Origin: an uncultured Pelagibacteraceae bacterium
GTDB lineage: Bacteria; Pseudomonadota; Alphaproteobacteria; Pelagibacterales; Pelagibacteraceae
DNA length: 64,000 nucleotides
Assembly: GCA_902589505.1 (NCBI GenBank)
Contig: CACITE010000001.1
Span: forward strand, 1 to 64,000
Direction of reading: 5' to 3'
Shown: positions 39,375-49,224 of the stretch, piece after piece
How the letters are laid out: each line of letters begins with the position of its first letter
Position numbering within the stretch: position 1 is the stretch's first letter
Program-made: the position numbers and the translations under genes
Notes under the pieces: generated by a model
What the model was told of the DNA's origin: nothing
Database searches by the model: none
The model's input: the letters and a program-made list of their open reading frames with translations, nothing else

Positions 39375-40829
39375 ATGAAAAACCAAATATATTATTTAGA
39401 CAATAATTCAGCCCTATTATTAATTGTTTTTGTTAGCTTATTGTTTTCATTAGTAGGAATTTTGTATTCTAGAAGTTATCAAGGTTTGTCAAATTACCTG
39501 ACGGCTGGAAGAAATATTGGAACATTTTCCTTAACGACAAGTTTAGTCGCGTCGGCTTTAGGCTCATGGATATTATTTGGACCGGCTTCTGCGGCAACGT
39601 GGGGAGGCGTAGGTTCTATCATAGGCTATTCTCTTGGCGCTGCATTTCCAATGTTGGCTTTTATTTTTTTAGGTAAAAAATTAAGAAAAGTTTTTCCTAA
39701 AGGAAACACTCTAACAGAATTTATTTATATTAGGTTTGGCAAAAAATTATTTAAATTAATTTTGGTATTATCTATTTTTTATATGTTTATTTTTTTGTGC
39801 GCTGAAGTTACAGCTGTATCGTTGCTAGTAAATTATATTTCCGGCACACCTTTATGGCTAACTTCGATATTAGTAATTACAACTACCCTGGTTTATACTT
39901 TATACGGAGGTTTGAGAGCTTCTATATTAACTGACAACATACAATTTTTTATAGTACTGATTTTATTATTTATCTCTTTTTATTTTTTATTTTCTTTTAA
40001 TTCAAACTATATTTCTTTTGATATTATTAGAAATAACTCCAGTCATTTAATAAGTTCTAAATATATTCCTAGCTATACTGCTGGAATAACTTTTTTTATA
40101 GCAGTCGCGGCTACGAATCTTTTTCATCAAGGAAACTGGCAAAGAGTTTTTGCTGCTAAAAATAATAAAATTTTAAAAAAAAGTTTATTATTTTCATTTA
40201 TTATTATTATTCCAATTGTTTTTTTTATGGGTGTAACCGGAATATTTGCTATTTCAATAGACAATAATGTCAATCCTGATTTAGCTTTTTTTTCTATTCT
40301 CTTAAAAGATAAAAAAGAATTTTTGTCAGTAATAATTATTATTTTAGCTATATCTTTAACTATAAGCACCGTAGATACATTGGTGAATGCCATTTCAAGT
40401 CTAATTGTAGTAGATGGTAAAAAAATTCTTTTAAATTTTAATCACAATGATTATTTAAGTTTTTCAAAAATCTTTGTAGTTATTTTATCTTTTGTTTCTT
40501 TTATTGTTGCTTCAAAAGGATTTAGTATTTTGTATCTTTTTTTATTAGCAGATCTTTTATGTTGTTCTGCTGTATTTACTGTTTTTTATGGATTTTATTG
40601 CGTAAAATTCAATGAAAGAAAAGCAATAATATCAATACTTTTAGGTTTATTTTTAGGTCTATTAGTTTTTCCAAACCCTGATTTTTCTAAAAGTATATTG
40701 ATAGGAAAATTGTTGTCGTTTGATATATTTCCCCAAATCATATCAAGTTATTTGCTTTTCTGGTCTTTTTTATTAGCAACTCTTGCTCCAGTTATTGTTA
40801 TAATAAGATATGATTCCATTAAAAGATGA
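39375..40829 (+). CDS. thiV: Sodium:solute symporter family transporter under TPP riboswitch (ThiV-like, putative HMP transporter)
   Basis: SSS family topology (LTAGRNIGTFSLTTSLVASALGSWILFGPASAA); directly downstream of TPP riboswitch. Confidence 0.8.
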   Translation: MKNQIYYLDNNSALLLIVFVSLLFSLVGILYSRSYQGLSNYLTAGRNIGTFSLTTSLVASALGSWILFGPASAATWGGVGSIIGYSLGAAFPMLAFIFLGKKLRKVFPKGNTLTEFIYIRFGKKLFKLILVLSIFYMFIFLCAEVTAVSLLVNYISGTPLWLTSILVITTTLVYTLYGGLRASILTDNIQFFIVLILLFISFYFLFSFNSNYISFDIIRNNSSHLISSKYIPSYTAGITFFIAVAATNLFHQGNWQRVFAAKNNKILKKSLLFSFIIIIPIVFFMGVTGIFAISIDNNVNPDLAFFSILLKDKKEFLSVIIIILAISLTISTVDTLVNAISSLIVVDGKKILLNFNHNDYLSFSKIFVVILSFVSFIVASKGFSILYLFLLADLLCCSAVFTVFYGFYCVKFNERKAIISILLGLFLGLLVFPNPDFSKSILIGKLLSFDIFPQIISSYLLFWSFLLATLAPVIVIIRYDSIKR

Positions 40830-41496
40830 CAATCCAACAACAGGAAAACCAGTTGTAACTTATTTTTTAATAGGGTTATGTGTTTTGGTTTTTTTAGCAC
40901 AGTTAGGATCTCCGTCTTATAAAACAGGAGAACTTTTTTACTCTTATGGTTTAATTCCTGCAGTATTAATGGATCATAAACAGTTGCCTTTAGATTTTTA
41001 CGTTATACCTGCTTATGCTACAATTTTTTCTTCCATGTTTATGCACGGTGGGTTTATGCATATAATTGGAAACATGCTTTATATGTGGATTTTTGCCGAC
41101 AATATAGAAGACGATTTGGGATCAACAAAATTTCTTATTTTTTATTTGCTTTCTGGAATAGGGGCAGCAATGACACAAGTAATGGTAGATACTCACTCAC
41201 AAGTTCCCATGGTGGGAGCGAGCGGCGCTATTGGTGGAGTATTAGGTGCTTACTTAATTAATCATCCAAAAGCTAGAGTATTAGTTCTAATCCCTTTCGG
41301 TTTTTTTAGTCAATTAATAAAAATTAAAGCTCTGTATGTATTAGGATTTTGGTTTATTCTTCAATTTATTTCTCAAGGAGGAGGAGTAGCATACGCTGCC
41401 CACATAGGCGGTTTTATTTCGGGAATGATTTTGATATTATTCTTTAACAAAAAAATAAAAAAGTCTAAAAAAATTATAAAAGGACCTTGGCACTAA
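40810..41496 (+). CDS. Rhomboid family intramembrane serine protease
   Basis: MHGGFMHIIGNMLYMWIFADNIEDDLGSTKFLIFY and GASGAIGGVLGAYL catalytic serine motif. Confidence 0.93.
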   Translation: MIPLKDDNPTTGKPVVTYFLIGLCVLVFLAQLGSPSYKTGELFYSYGLIPAVLMDHKQLPLDFYVIPAYATIFSSMFMHGGFMHIIGNMLYMWIFADNIEDDLGSTKFLIFYLLSGIGAAMTQVMVDTHSQVPMVGASGAIGGVLGAYLINHPKARVLVLIPFGFFSQLIKIKALYVLGFWFILQFISQGGGVAYAAHIGGFISGMILILFFNKKIKKSKKIIKGPWH

Positions 41497-42602
41497 TGAA
41501 TTATATAATTCCATTTCTTATTTTAATAACGATAGTTGTATTTATACACGAATATGGTCATTATTATTTTGCAAAAAAATTTGGTGTGGGTGTTACGGAT
41601 TTTTCCATAGGTTTTGGAAAAGAAATTTTTGGATGGAATGACAAATCCGGAACTAGATGGAAGATTTGTTGGTTGCCATTAGGCGGTTATGTTAAATTTT
41701 TTGGTGATAGAAATGTTTTTAGTCAAGCAGAACAACAGGAAATAATTAATAAATATAATGAAGAAGATAGAAAGAAATTATTTATTTTGAAACCCTTGTA
41801 TCAACGTTCAATTATAGTTGCTGCTGGTCCATTAGCAAATTTTGTTTTAGCAATAATTATTTTCACAGTTATTAATATGGTTGCAGGAAAAGATTTGACA
41901 CCAGCTGTAGTTAGCGAAGTCCTTAAAGATAGCCCAGCATATAATGCTGGAATGAAAAAAAATGATAAAATAGTATCTGTTGATAATAAAAAGGTTGAAA
42001 GTATTTTAGAAATTTCTACTTTTATAAACACTTCTTCTTCTGAAATTATAGAATTTGTGGTACTGAGAAATGATCAAGAACTTTCTTTTAAAATTAAACC
42101 AAACTTAATTGATTCAAAAGATGCTTTTGGAAATTCTGTTAAAAAAAAGGTTATAGGAATTAAACTATCTCCTGCTGGTAATGAATTTCAAAAACAGCCT
42201 CTTGCTCCAAGTAAAGCAATATATTATTCTTTTAAAGAAGTTTGGTTTGTTAGCGTAACATCATTAAATTATTTAGGTCAAATGCTGACAGGATCTGCTG
42301 ATACTTCTCAACTAGGGGGTCCAGTAAGAATAGCAAAAATTACCGGTCAAGTTGCTGAATATGGAGTTATTCCATTTCTTAGCATTATGGCTTATATCTC
42401 CGTAAGTTTAGGTTTGGTAAATTTGTTCCCAATACCTATGTTAGATGGGGGTCATTTGCTGTTTTATTTAATTGAAAAAATTATGGGCAGACCTTTAAGT
42501 CAGAAAACACAAGAAGGTTTTTTTCGAATCGGTTTATTTCTATTATTTTCTTTGATGTTTTTTGTTACTTTTAATGATTTAAAAGAACTAGGCTTGTTTT
42601 AA
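41496..42602 (+). CDS. RseP-like site-2 zinc metalloprotease (M50)
   Basis: HEYGHYYFAKKFGV (HExxH), PDZ domain, NLFPIPMLDGGHLLFYLIE. Confidence 0.94.
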   Translation: MNYIIPFLILITIVVFIHEYGHYYFAKKFGVGVTDFSIGFGKEIFGWNDKSGTRWKICWLPLGGYVKFFGDRNVFSQAEQQEIINKYNEEDRKKLFILKPLYQRSIIVAAGPLANFVLAIIIFTVINMVAGKDLTPAVVSEVLKDSPAYNAGMKKNDKIVSVDNKKVESILEISTFINTSSSEIIEFVVLRNDQELSFKIKPNLIDSKDAFGNSVKKKVIGIKLSPAGNEFQKQPLAPSKAIYYSFKEVWFVSVTSLNYLGQMLTGSADTSQLGGPVRIAKITGQVAEYGVIPFLSIMAYISVSLGLVNLFPIPMLDGGHLLFYLIEKIMGRPLSQKTQEGFFRIGLFLLFSLMFFVTFNDLKELGLF

Positions 42603-42771
42603 ATTCACAAAAAACAAGAGGTTAAGATCACTCAAAAAACCCAGAAAAATCAACGTTTTTTGAAACAAAAGATATATGTTTTGTTGATATCTTTATTTTA
42701 GACATTAGAAAAATGTTGATTTTCCTAGCATTTATGAGAAGAGTAAAAAAAAGCACAAAAAAGGGGCTAAA

Positions 42772-43047
42772 ATGAACAAAAAACAACTAGTTGCAAAAAT
42801 ATCTTCTAATATGAATCTTAGCAAAGCTGACGCAGAACGTACTTTTGACGGCATTACTGAGATTATTTTAAGCTGCTTGAAAAGTGATGAGCAGGTTAAG
42901 ATTGCTGGCTTTGGTACTTACAAAGTAGCTAAAAGAAAAGCTAGAGTAGGTAGAAATCCAAGAACAGGAGAACAGATACAAATTGCTGCGTCTCAAAAAG
43001 TTAAGTTTTTACCAGCGAAAGCACTTAAGGAAATGTTTAATAAGTAG
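42772..43047 (+). CDS. HU family DNA-binding protein
   Basis: MNKKQLVAKISSNMNLSKADAERTFDGI...IAGFGTYKVAKRKARVGRNPRTGEQI. Confidence 0.95.
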   Translation: MNKKQLVAKISSNMNLSKADAERTFDGITEIILSCLKSDEQVKIAGFGTYKVAKRKARVGRNPRTGEQIQIAASQKVKFLPAKALKEMFNK

Positions 43048-43056
43048 GTTTTTTTA

Positions 43057-43094
43057 AAACAGCCTTTATTAAATTAATTAATGAAGGCTGTTTT
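43057..43094 (+). terminator. Rho-independent-like terminator downstream of HU gene
   Basis: AAAACAGCCTT...AAGGCTGTTTT hairpin immediately after the HU stop. Confidence 0.8.
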
Positions 43095-43098
43095 GCGT

Positions 43099-44115
43099 TT
43101 AATAGTTTTCGTTATCATCCCAAATTTTTTTCCAGTCCAGATTAGGTGGCAAACCGTAGGCAGAATTAATATTTGCACAGTGGATTGACATTGATGGTAT
43201 GGGTGAAAGACAGGGTGTTTTTTCGTAAATTTGATGAAGTGGTTTTTCCCATGGATCTTTCCATTCAGTTGCCATTTTCATTAAATTATTTATATTTTTG
43301 ACAATTACATCCTTGCTCGTCATGAAAGTGACTAAGCTTTCGTTTATTAAACGCCAGTGCTTTTTATGACCTAAAAAAATTTTGGTATTAGTAATGTTAG
43401 TGTACAAATAGGGATAGTCAGCAGGGATCAGAAAGATCTCCTGTTTAAACATAGAGGCAAATTTTTCGTAGGAAAAAAGCATTTCCAAAACACAGTTCTT
43501 AGAATGCAAGTAATCATCTTCTACAAAATATAATAAATCGTTATTTTCTTCTGTAGCAATATTCAAAGACGAGTAAAGATTAGTCATATTAGCAAATTTT
43601 GCTTTGCTATAATTACCCAATATTTTGTTTTTAAAACTATTTTGATCTATTTCAACCAGTTTATTTTTAAATGGGTATTTTTTAAGGATAGAATTTATTA
43701 TATTTAAATCTTTTTTATCAGAATTAGTGTCAGTAACAATAATTTCAAAATCAATATGGTTAAAAATTTTTTTTGCCACTTCAGTGGATTTAAGTAAAGA
43801 ATTTAGAGATCTAAATGTATATTCATTTTTGCTCTTATCAAATAATCTTTTTTTATTTTGATCCATAATTAATTCACTTGTGCAAGAGCGAAAAATTATT
43901 TTTAAAGATTTAATTTTTCTCGTAATTTTAATTTGACCAAGTGGAATAGTAATTGACCTTTTGCCTGGCTCACTAAGAGTTTCGTTTAAATCCTTATTTA
44001 ATGTTGGTATTCGGTACTTGCTTTGATCAATTATTTCATAGCCAAGCAATCTACAAATTTTAATAAAAATTTTTTTAAAGAAATTTATATTGCCTGAAAA
44101 ATTTCGCGGTTTCAT
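43099..44115 (-). CDS. Glycosyltransferase-like hypothetical protein
   Basis: GT-A-like central region (IIVTDTNSDKKDLNIINSILKK ... LLYFVEDDYLHSKNCVLEMLF). Confidence 0.45.
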   Translation of the reverse strand: MKPRNFSGNINFFKKIFIKICRLLGYEIIDQSKYRIPTLNKDLNETLSEPGKRSITIPLGQIKITRKIKSLKIIFRSCTSELIMDQNKKRLFDKSKNEYTFRSLNSLLKSTEVAKKIFNHIDFEIIVTDTNSDKKDLNIINSILKKYPFKNKLVEIDQNSFKNKILGNYSKAKFANMTNLYSSLNIATEENNDLLYFVEDDYLHSKNCVLEMLFSYEKFASMFKQEIFLIPADYPYLYTNITNTKIFLGHKKHWRLINESLVTFMTSKDVIVKNINNLMKMATEWKDPWEKPLHQIYEKTPCLSPIPSMSIHCANINSAYGLPPNLDWKKIWDDNENY

Positions 44116-44124
44116 AATTTAAAT

Positions 44125-44598
44125 TTAATCGTGGATACCAAGTTTTTTCGAATAAAAGACTCTAAAAAACCAATACAAAACAAATCCTAATGGCCCGGTA
44201 AAATAAACTAATACTAGTGGTATAAAAGTTATTTTTTTTGAAATGTTATATTTAATTGCATCAAGGGAAATCCAAGAACCTAAAAAAATATTTAATGCTA
44301 AAAAATGTAGCCAAAAAATTAATAGAAAATTTTCAGTAGCAAAAACGGTATATAAATCATCTAAACTTAAATATAACTTAAAGATATCGATTATGGATTC
44401 ATCCATTAAAATTGCCTGATATAAAACATAGACATATGTGCAGGATAATATTAGAGGTATAATAATTGAATTAACGAATATTTTGGTAATCGTTAAATTC
44501 GGAATTAAAATCAACATTATCCAAAAAGGTAATATAGCAATATTAGTCCACAGATAAATGTTTTCAAAAGTTAAATAATCTTTAAATTGAATTAACAT
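44125..44598 (-). CDS. ABA4-like (DUF4281) family membrane protein
   Basis: FATENFLLIFWLHFLALNIFLGSWISLDAIKYNISK...FTGPLGFVLYWFFR. Confidence 0.82.
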   Translation of the reverse strand: MLIQFKDYLTFENIYLWTNIAILPFWIMLILIPNLTITKIFVNSIIIPLILSCTYVYVLYQAILMDESIIDIFKLYLSLDDLYTVFATENFLLIFWLHFLALNIFLGSWISLDAIKYNISKKITFIPLVLVYFTGPLGFVLYWFFRVFYSKKLGIHD

Positions 44599-44633
44599 GT
44601 AAATTTAATTGTGTAATATAGTATATAAAATTC

Positions 44634-45194
44634 ATGAATCCTATTAAAAACAAAAAAAACCTAGAAGCAACGGTAGAAGATATAAGAAATTTTGCGCACT
44701 CTTATTTGCAAAAATACAGCCCATCAAAACAACAACTAAGAATGTATTTGTTTAAAAAATTCATTAAAATAGGCCAAAAAAAACATACAAAAAAAGAGGT
44801 TTTTGATTTAATTGATTCAGTCATTTTATCCTTAATTGAACAAAAATTTTTAAATGACCAGTACTATTCCAATGCAAAATCAAAGGCTTTATTGAAAAAA
44901 GGCTATTCGTTAAATAAAATTAGGTATAATTTAATTAAAAAGGGAATAGACGAAAAATTTATTCAAGATAGTATTTCTAAAATTAAACAAGATGAATCAG
45001 ATCCAGATTTTTTTTCGGCAATCAGAGTTTGTAAAAGAAGAAGAATAGGCCCAAATAGAGAAGAAAGTAATAGAACTTTATTTTACAAAAAAGATATTTC
45101 AATATTAGCAAGATCCGGATTTAGTTATGAAATATCAAAAAAAGTACTATCGATTCCAAAAGAAGAATTTAAGAAATTTTGTAAAATGCTTTAG
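44634..45194 (+). CDS. recX: RecX-like regulatory protein
   Basis: Three-helix RecX repeats (KQQLRMYLFKKF, ALLKKGYSLNKIRYNLIKKGI, SILARSGFSYEISKKVL). Confidence 0.75.
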   Translation: MNPIKNKKNLEATVEDIRNFAHSYLQKYSPSKQQLRMYLFKKFIKIGQKKHTKKEVFDLIDSVILSLIEQKFLNDQYYSNAKSKALLKKGYSLNKIRYNLIKKGIDEKFIQDSISKIKQDESDPDFFSAIRVCKRRRIGPNREESNRTLFYKKDISILARSGFSYEISKKVLSIPKEEFKKFCKML

Positions 45195-45328
45195 GAACTT
45201 TGTTTTTTTTTGTTATTTTTAGATAGATAATAATCCAATCTCTTCTTTAATGCTTGCTTAACATAAAGAAAAAATAGAACACCAAATATAGTTACTGATA
45301 TTAATATAATCAGTATTGTTTTTAACAT
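45191..45328 (-). CDS. 45-aa single-TM small membrane protein
   Basis: Manual translation: MLKTILIILISVTIFGVLFFLYVKQALKKRLDYYLSKNNKKKQSS*; fills the recX-lipoprotein gap; below ORF-track cutoff. Confidence 0.5.
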   Translation of the reverse strand: MLKTILIILISVTIFGVLFFLYVKQALKKRLDYYLSKNNKKKQSS

Positions 45329-45355
45329 AATTACATCTAGTGAAATTTAATCTTT

Positions 45356-45652
45356 TTAATTTTGACGTCTAGAAAAAATCTTTTTTTTCGAAACTTCGGA
45401 CTTAATTTTTTGATCTTTAGGGAAATACGAACTAGTCATAGAATCTTCAGTAATAGCTTCATACATATGTTCAGAAATTGTTTTTCCAGTACTTTTTTTC
45501 ACCATAAAACTAGCTCCACTACTCACACCAGATTGTACTAATGATGCAGTACTAAAACCTGATGTTGCGGGACCTATAAAAGCAAGTGGTGCCATAAAGC
45601 ATCCAGATAGTAATAGACCCATAGCTGCTATTAACAGCAATTTTTTAATCAT
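45356..45652 (-). CDS. Small lipoprotein, hypothetical
   Basis: Lipobox LLSGC after a TM signal; 98 aa. Confidence 0.7.
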   Translation of the reverse strand: MIKKLLLIAAMGLLLSGCFMAPLAFIGPATSGFSTASLVQSGVSSGASFMVKKSTGKTISEHMYEAITEDSMTSSYFPKDQKIKSEVSKKKIFSRRQN

Positions 45653-45749
45653 CGAATCCCCTCAATTTTTGATTATTCTATATTTTTTTTATATTTAAAA
45701 AAAGCAAAGATTGAATGTTAATAAAAATATTATACAACCCTAAGTAGAT

Positions 45750-46541
45750 TTATATTTCTAAATTATATCCTCTTTTCGCAATTATTGAGGGATTTTTGAA
45801 TTTATTCTTACCATATAATATTTTTTTTTCGTCATGTGTTGTTACATGTCCTCCCGCATGCTCTAAAATGGCATGTCCAGCTGCTATATCCCATTCGAAA
45901 GCTCTTGCTTTAGCGGCATAAATATCTGCTTCTCCAGCGGCTACAATGCAAAATTTGATTGAACTCGACATTCTTATTGTTCGGGAAACTTTGAACTTTT
46001 TATAGATATCAAAAACCTCAACGGGGGTTACGCCTGAGTGTTCTAGACCAATTATTTCATTTTTGTAAATTTTTTTACAATTCAAAATACTTTTTTTTCC
46101 ATTTTTAATTTGAAACGCAAGATTTTTACCGTATGAAAAAAACAATCTATCTTTTGCTGGAGCATATATAATTCCAATAACGGGTTTTAAATCAATTATT
46201 AACGCTGCATTTAAGGTATACTCATCTCTTTTATTTATATAATCTCTCGTTCCATCTATTGGATCAATTAACCAAAAATTTTTATTTATTTCTTCTTTGT
46301 CAGTATTAGAATTTATTGTTTCTTCCGAAACAATTGGTATATCAGGGGTAATACTTTTTATTTTATTTCTCAATATTTCATCAACTGCTAAATCTCCATC
46401 TGTTACAGGAGTTCTATCAGCCTTAATCGTAATTTTTACACCTTTTTTGCTTATTTCTTTTGCAATTCTTCCGGCATTCAAGAAGGTGTCTAAAAGATTT
46501 TCAGTAATATTTTTTAAATTTATACTATTCAATTTCTTCAA
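45750..46541 (-). CDS. cysQ: 3'(2'),5'-bisphosphate nucleotidase, CysQ/inositol monophosphatase family
   Basis: FWLIDPIDGTRDYINKRDEYTLNAALI and EWDIAAGHAILEHAGG motifs. Confidence 0.92.
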   Translation of the reverse strand: MKKLNSINLKNITENLLDTFLNAGRIAKEISKKGVKITIKADRTPVTDGDLAVDEILRNKIKSITPDIPIVSEETINSNTDKEEINKNFWLIDPIDGTRDYINKRDEYTLNAALIIDLKPVIGIIYAPAKDRLFFSYGKNLAFQIKNGKKSILNCKKIYKNEIIGLEHSGVTPVEVFDIYKKFKVSRTIRMSSSIKFCIVAAGEADIYAAKARAFEWDIAAGHAILEHAGGHVTTHDEKKILYGKNKFKNPSIIAKRGYNLEI

Positions 46542-46701
46542 TTCTTTCTAAAACAATTTTATTACCATTTATAACCTTCTTTCCTGCATTTTCAAAATTG
46601 ACTGTAATTTTTCTTTTTACTATTGACTGGACCTGTCCCACACCCCAATCTCTATTTTTTGGGTTAATAACAAAATCTCCAGGATCATAATTTAAAAACA
46701 T
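46525..46701 (-). CDS. DUF3553-like small protein (58 aa)
   Basis: Manual translation: MFLNYDPGDFVINPKNRDWGVGQVQSIVKRKITVNFENAGKKVINGNKIVLERIEEIE*; DWGVGQVQS...VTVNFEHAGK pattern; overlaps cysQ start. Confidence 0.8.
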   Translation of the reverse strand: MFLNYDPGDFVINPKNRDWGVGQVQSIVKRKITVNFENAGKKVINGNKIVLERIEEIE

Positions 46702-46747
46702 ATCTAGAAAAGTATCATTTTATATAATAAAACAAATACATTAATAT

Positions 46748-47896
46748 ATGAACTTGTCATTAAAAAAAACAAACTCTCTGGGGCTAAATAAGAAACCCCA
46801 AGACACGAAAGTGGTGGTTGCAATGTCAGGTGGTGTAGATTCTTCTACAGTTGCAGGGCTAATGAAAAAAGCAGGATATAATGTATTAGGCATTACACTT
46901 AAACTTTACGATGATGCTAAAAATTCAAAAGAGAGCAGACAATGTTGTGCGGGCCAAGACATTCTAGACGCAAAAAAAGTTTCTCAAAAATTAAATATTG
47001 AACACAAAATTTTATACTATCAAAAAAGATTTAAAAGAGATGTTATAGATTCATTTATTAATAGTTATGTATCTGGCGAAACACCCATCCCATGTGTACA
47101 ATGCAACCAAACAGTAAAGTTTAGAGATCTATATTCTTGCGCAAGAGAATTAAAAGCTGATGCATTGGTTACCGGACATTATGTTAAAAGAGTGCAAGCT
47201 AATGGTAATGCGGAAATGTATAGAGCTGTTGATTTAACAAGAGATCAAAGTTATTTCCTTTTTGCGACTACACAAGAACAGCTAAATTTTTTAAGATTTC
47301 CTTTAGGCGATATTGAAAAAAAAGAAACAAGAAAAATTGCACTTAATCTTAATTTAAATGTTGCTGATAAGCCAGATAGCCAAGATATTTGCTTTGTTCC
47401 AAATGGCGATTATGCTTCCGTGATTCAAAAATATAAACCAGAATCGTTTAGAAAAGGGGAAATTTTAAATATAAATGGAAGTGTTATAGGAAAACACAAC
47501 GGGATCATTAATTTTACTATTGGACAGAGAAAAGGCATTGGGATATCTCATGAGGAGCCATTGTATGTAATAGACATTTTAGCAAAAGAAAATAAAGTAA
47601 TTGTCGGTAACAAAAAATATCTTTCTATAAGTAAAATTTACTTAAAAGATGTAAATCTTTTAAGTAATATTGAAAAGGACAATGAAAAAATATTCATAAA
47701 AGTAAGATCAACTGGAAGACTAATTAAAGCTAAAATATTTCTAAACAAACAAGATGCTGAAGTAATTTTAGAAGAAGAAGAATCGGGTATATCTCCTGGA
47801 CAAGCATGTGTTTTTTATTCAAAAAATAAACTTGGGGATAAAGTTTTGGGCGGGGGCTGGATAACGAGAACTGTAAACAAATATTTATCCACATAA
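46748..47896 (+). CDS. mnmA: tRNA-specific 2-thiouridylase MnmA
   Basis: [59 protein letters not shown]. Confidence 0.97.
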   Translation: MNLSLKKTNSLGLNKKPQDTKVVVAMSGGVDSSTVAGLMKKAGYNVLGITLKLYDDAKNSKESRQCCAGQDILDAKKVSQKLNIEHKILYYQKRFKRDVIDSFINSYVSGETPIPCVQCNQTVKFRDLYSCARELKADALVTGHYVKRVQANGNAEMYRAVDLTRDQSYFLFATTQEQLNFLRFPLGDIEKKETRKIALNLNLNVADKPDSQDICFVPNGDYASVIQKYKPESFRKGEILNINGSVIGKHNGIINFTIGQRKGIGISHEEPLYVIDILAKENKVIVGNKKYLSISKIYLKDVNLLSNIEKDNEKIFIKVRSTGRLIKAKIFLNKQDAEVILEEEESGISPGQACVFYSKNKLGDKVLGGGWITRTVNKYLST

Positions 47897-47944
47897 TTAA
47901 TTCACAAAAAAAAACAACCAAATAGTGATTTAAAATTTAATCAT

Positions 47945-48136
47945 ACTTAGTTAGATTGGTAGTTGACTTAAGAGGCAACTCTTAACTGGCCAGGTAAGGA
48001 AAGACCGAGAGGTTCAAGCTTACAGGGCAGAAAGCCCAGCAAAGTAGCGCTTAACATAGCAGGGCGGCGGGTTCGGCGGTAGCGCCTACAACGACGAACC
48101 AAAACTTATGTTCATACACCTTCGGGTGTGTGAACT
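47945..48136 (+). ncRNA. Candidate structured non-coding RNA, family not identified
   Basis: GC-rich island in a non-coding gap between convergent genes; hairpins TTAAGAG-GCAA-CTCTTAA, GGGC-AGAAA-GCCC, GGCG-GTAG-CGCC, and GTTCATACACC-TTCG-GGTGTGTGAAC followed by T-rich TTGGTTTTTAT. Confidence 0.65.
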
Positions 48137-48142
48137 TGGTTT

Positions 48143-49210
48143 TTATCTCCAAAGCAATCTACTTAATAAATAATAGCAAAGTAAAAAGCTAAAATAGTTC
48201 CATTCTAGCGTATGTTTAAATCCTGTACTTGGATCCCCAAAAGCTAAAATTGTGAATGAAACAATAGTGCCAAGTAGCACGATTGCTACAAAAGTAATTT
48301 TTATTTTAAGAATTAAAGGATTTATATATTCTTTTAGCTCTGCTTTAAATTTAAACAAATTTTTAGTCAAACTAATTTGAGCAAACACTTCGAAAAGAAT
48401 AAATGAGATTATTATTAATTTTCTTGCCTTACTAAACAATTTTGAATCAATATCTAAGGCTAAGAAAGATGCATGTAATATTAAAAAAATACAGGATAAT
48501 ACTCCTAAATAAAAAAAACTTTTAGAAAACTTTTCTAATACATTTTTGTTTTTTAATTCATTAAACAGATTTAATGTGTTTCTCCAATACAAAAATAATA
48601 ATAAGCTGCTTAAAATGATTAAAGATTTGAAAATATATGTGGCAGGAAAAAATCTGGCCGTTCTACTTATTGATACTTCTCCATAAAAGTAAGGGTTTTT
48701 GACCTCTACAAAACCTGATTTATTGTCGTTTTTGGTTTTTAATAATAACTTTTCTAACCAATTAAATTTTGTCAAAAAAGAATAATAAAATTTGTGATTT
48801 TTTACACACTCATTATTTAATTCTTTTTTATATACCCTTTTTATAAGTTTAATTTTATTATTTTTCTGTAAACTTGCTATTACATCAATATTTTTTGCAA
48901 AAACATCATATTCAAGATCACCTTGTCGATCTTCTATTATTTGACCATCTATAGAAATCCATTGATTATAAAATTGGTATTTTGGACAATTAGTAAATGT
49001 ATACGATTCAGTATTATTACTTACTTTTCCATATTCTTGGTGGTCGTATTCTAATTGACTCCAATCGAAGTTTGGGTAGGCAATTATGTTTAAATTCCCA
49101 ACAAATTTATATAAGAGCAAGCACGTATTAATTGCTATTAACGGAACAACAAACGAAACAACAGCATAATTCTTTATCTTTTTAACGAATTCAGAACCAA
49201 AAGATGCCAT
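48143..49210 (-). CDS. Hypothetical multi-TM membrane protein
   Basis: 355 aa with an N-terminal TM segment and a C-terminal TM cluster; no family recognised. Confidence 0.6.
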   Translation of the reverse strand: MASFGSEFVKKIKNYAVVSFVVPLIAINTCLLLYKFVGNLNIIAYPNFDWSQLEYDHQEYGKVSNNTESYTFTNCPKYQFYNQWISIDGQIIEDRQGDLEYDVFAKNIDVIASLQKNNKIKLIKRVYKKELNNECVKNHKFYYSFLTKFNWLEKLLLKTKNDNKSGFVEVKNPYFYGEVSISRTARFFPATYIFKSLIILSSLLLFLYWRNTLNLFNELKNKNVLEKFSKSFFYLGVLSCIFLILHASFLALDIDSKLFSKARKLIIISFILFEVFAQISLTKNLFKFKAELKEYINPLILKIKITFVAIVLLGTIVSFTILAFGDPSTGFKHTLEWNYFSFLLCYYLLSRLLWR

Positions 49211-49224
49211 CTTAGTACAATTCT

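Noticed and set aside
48001-48130. Possible RNase P, tmRNA or SRP RNA identity of the GC-rich locus
   Set aside because: GGAAAGACCG and CAGGGCAG resemble fragments of RNase P RNA, but other universal RNase P elements and tmRNA/SRP hallmarks were not found; left as unidentified ncRNA
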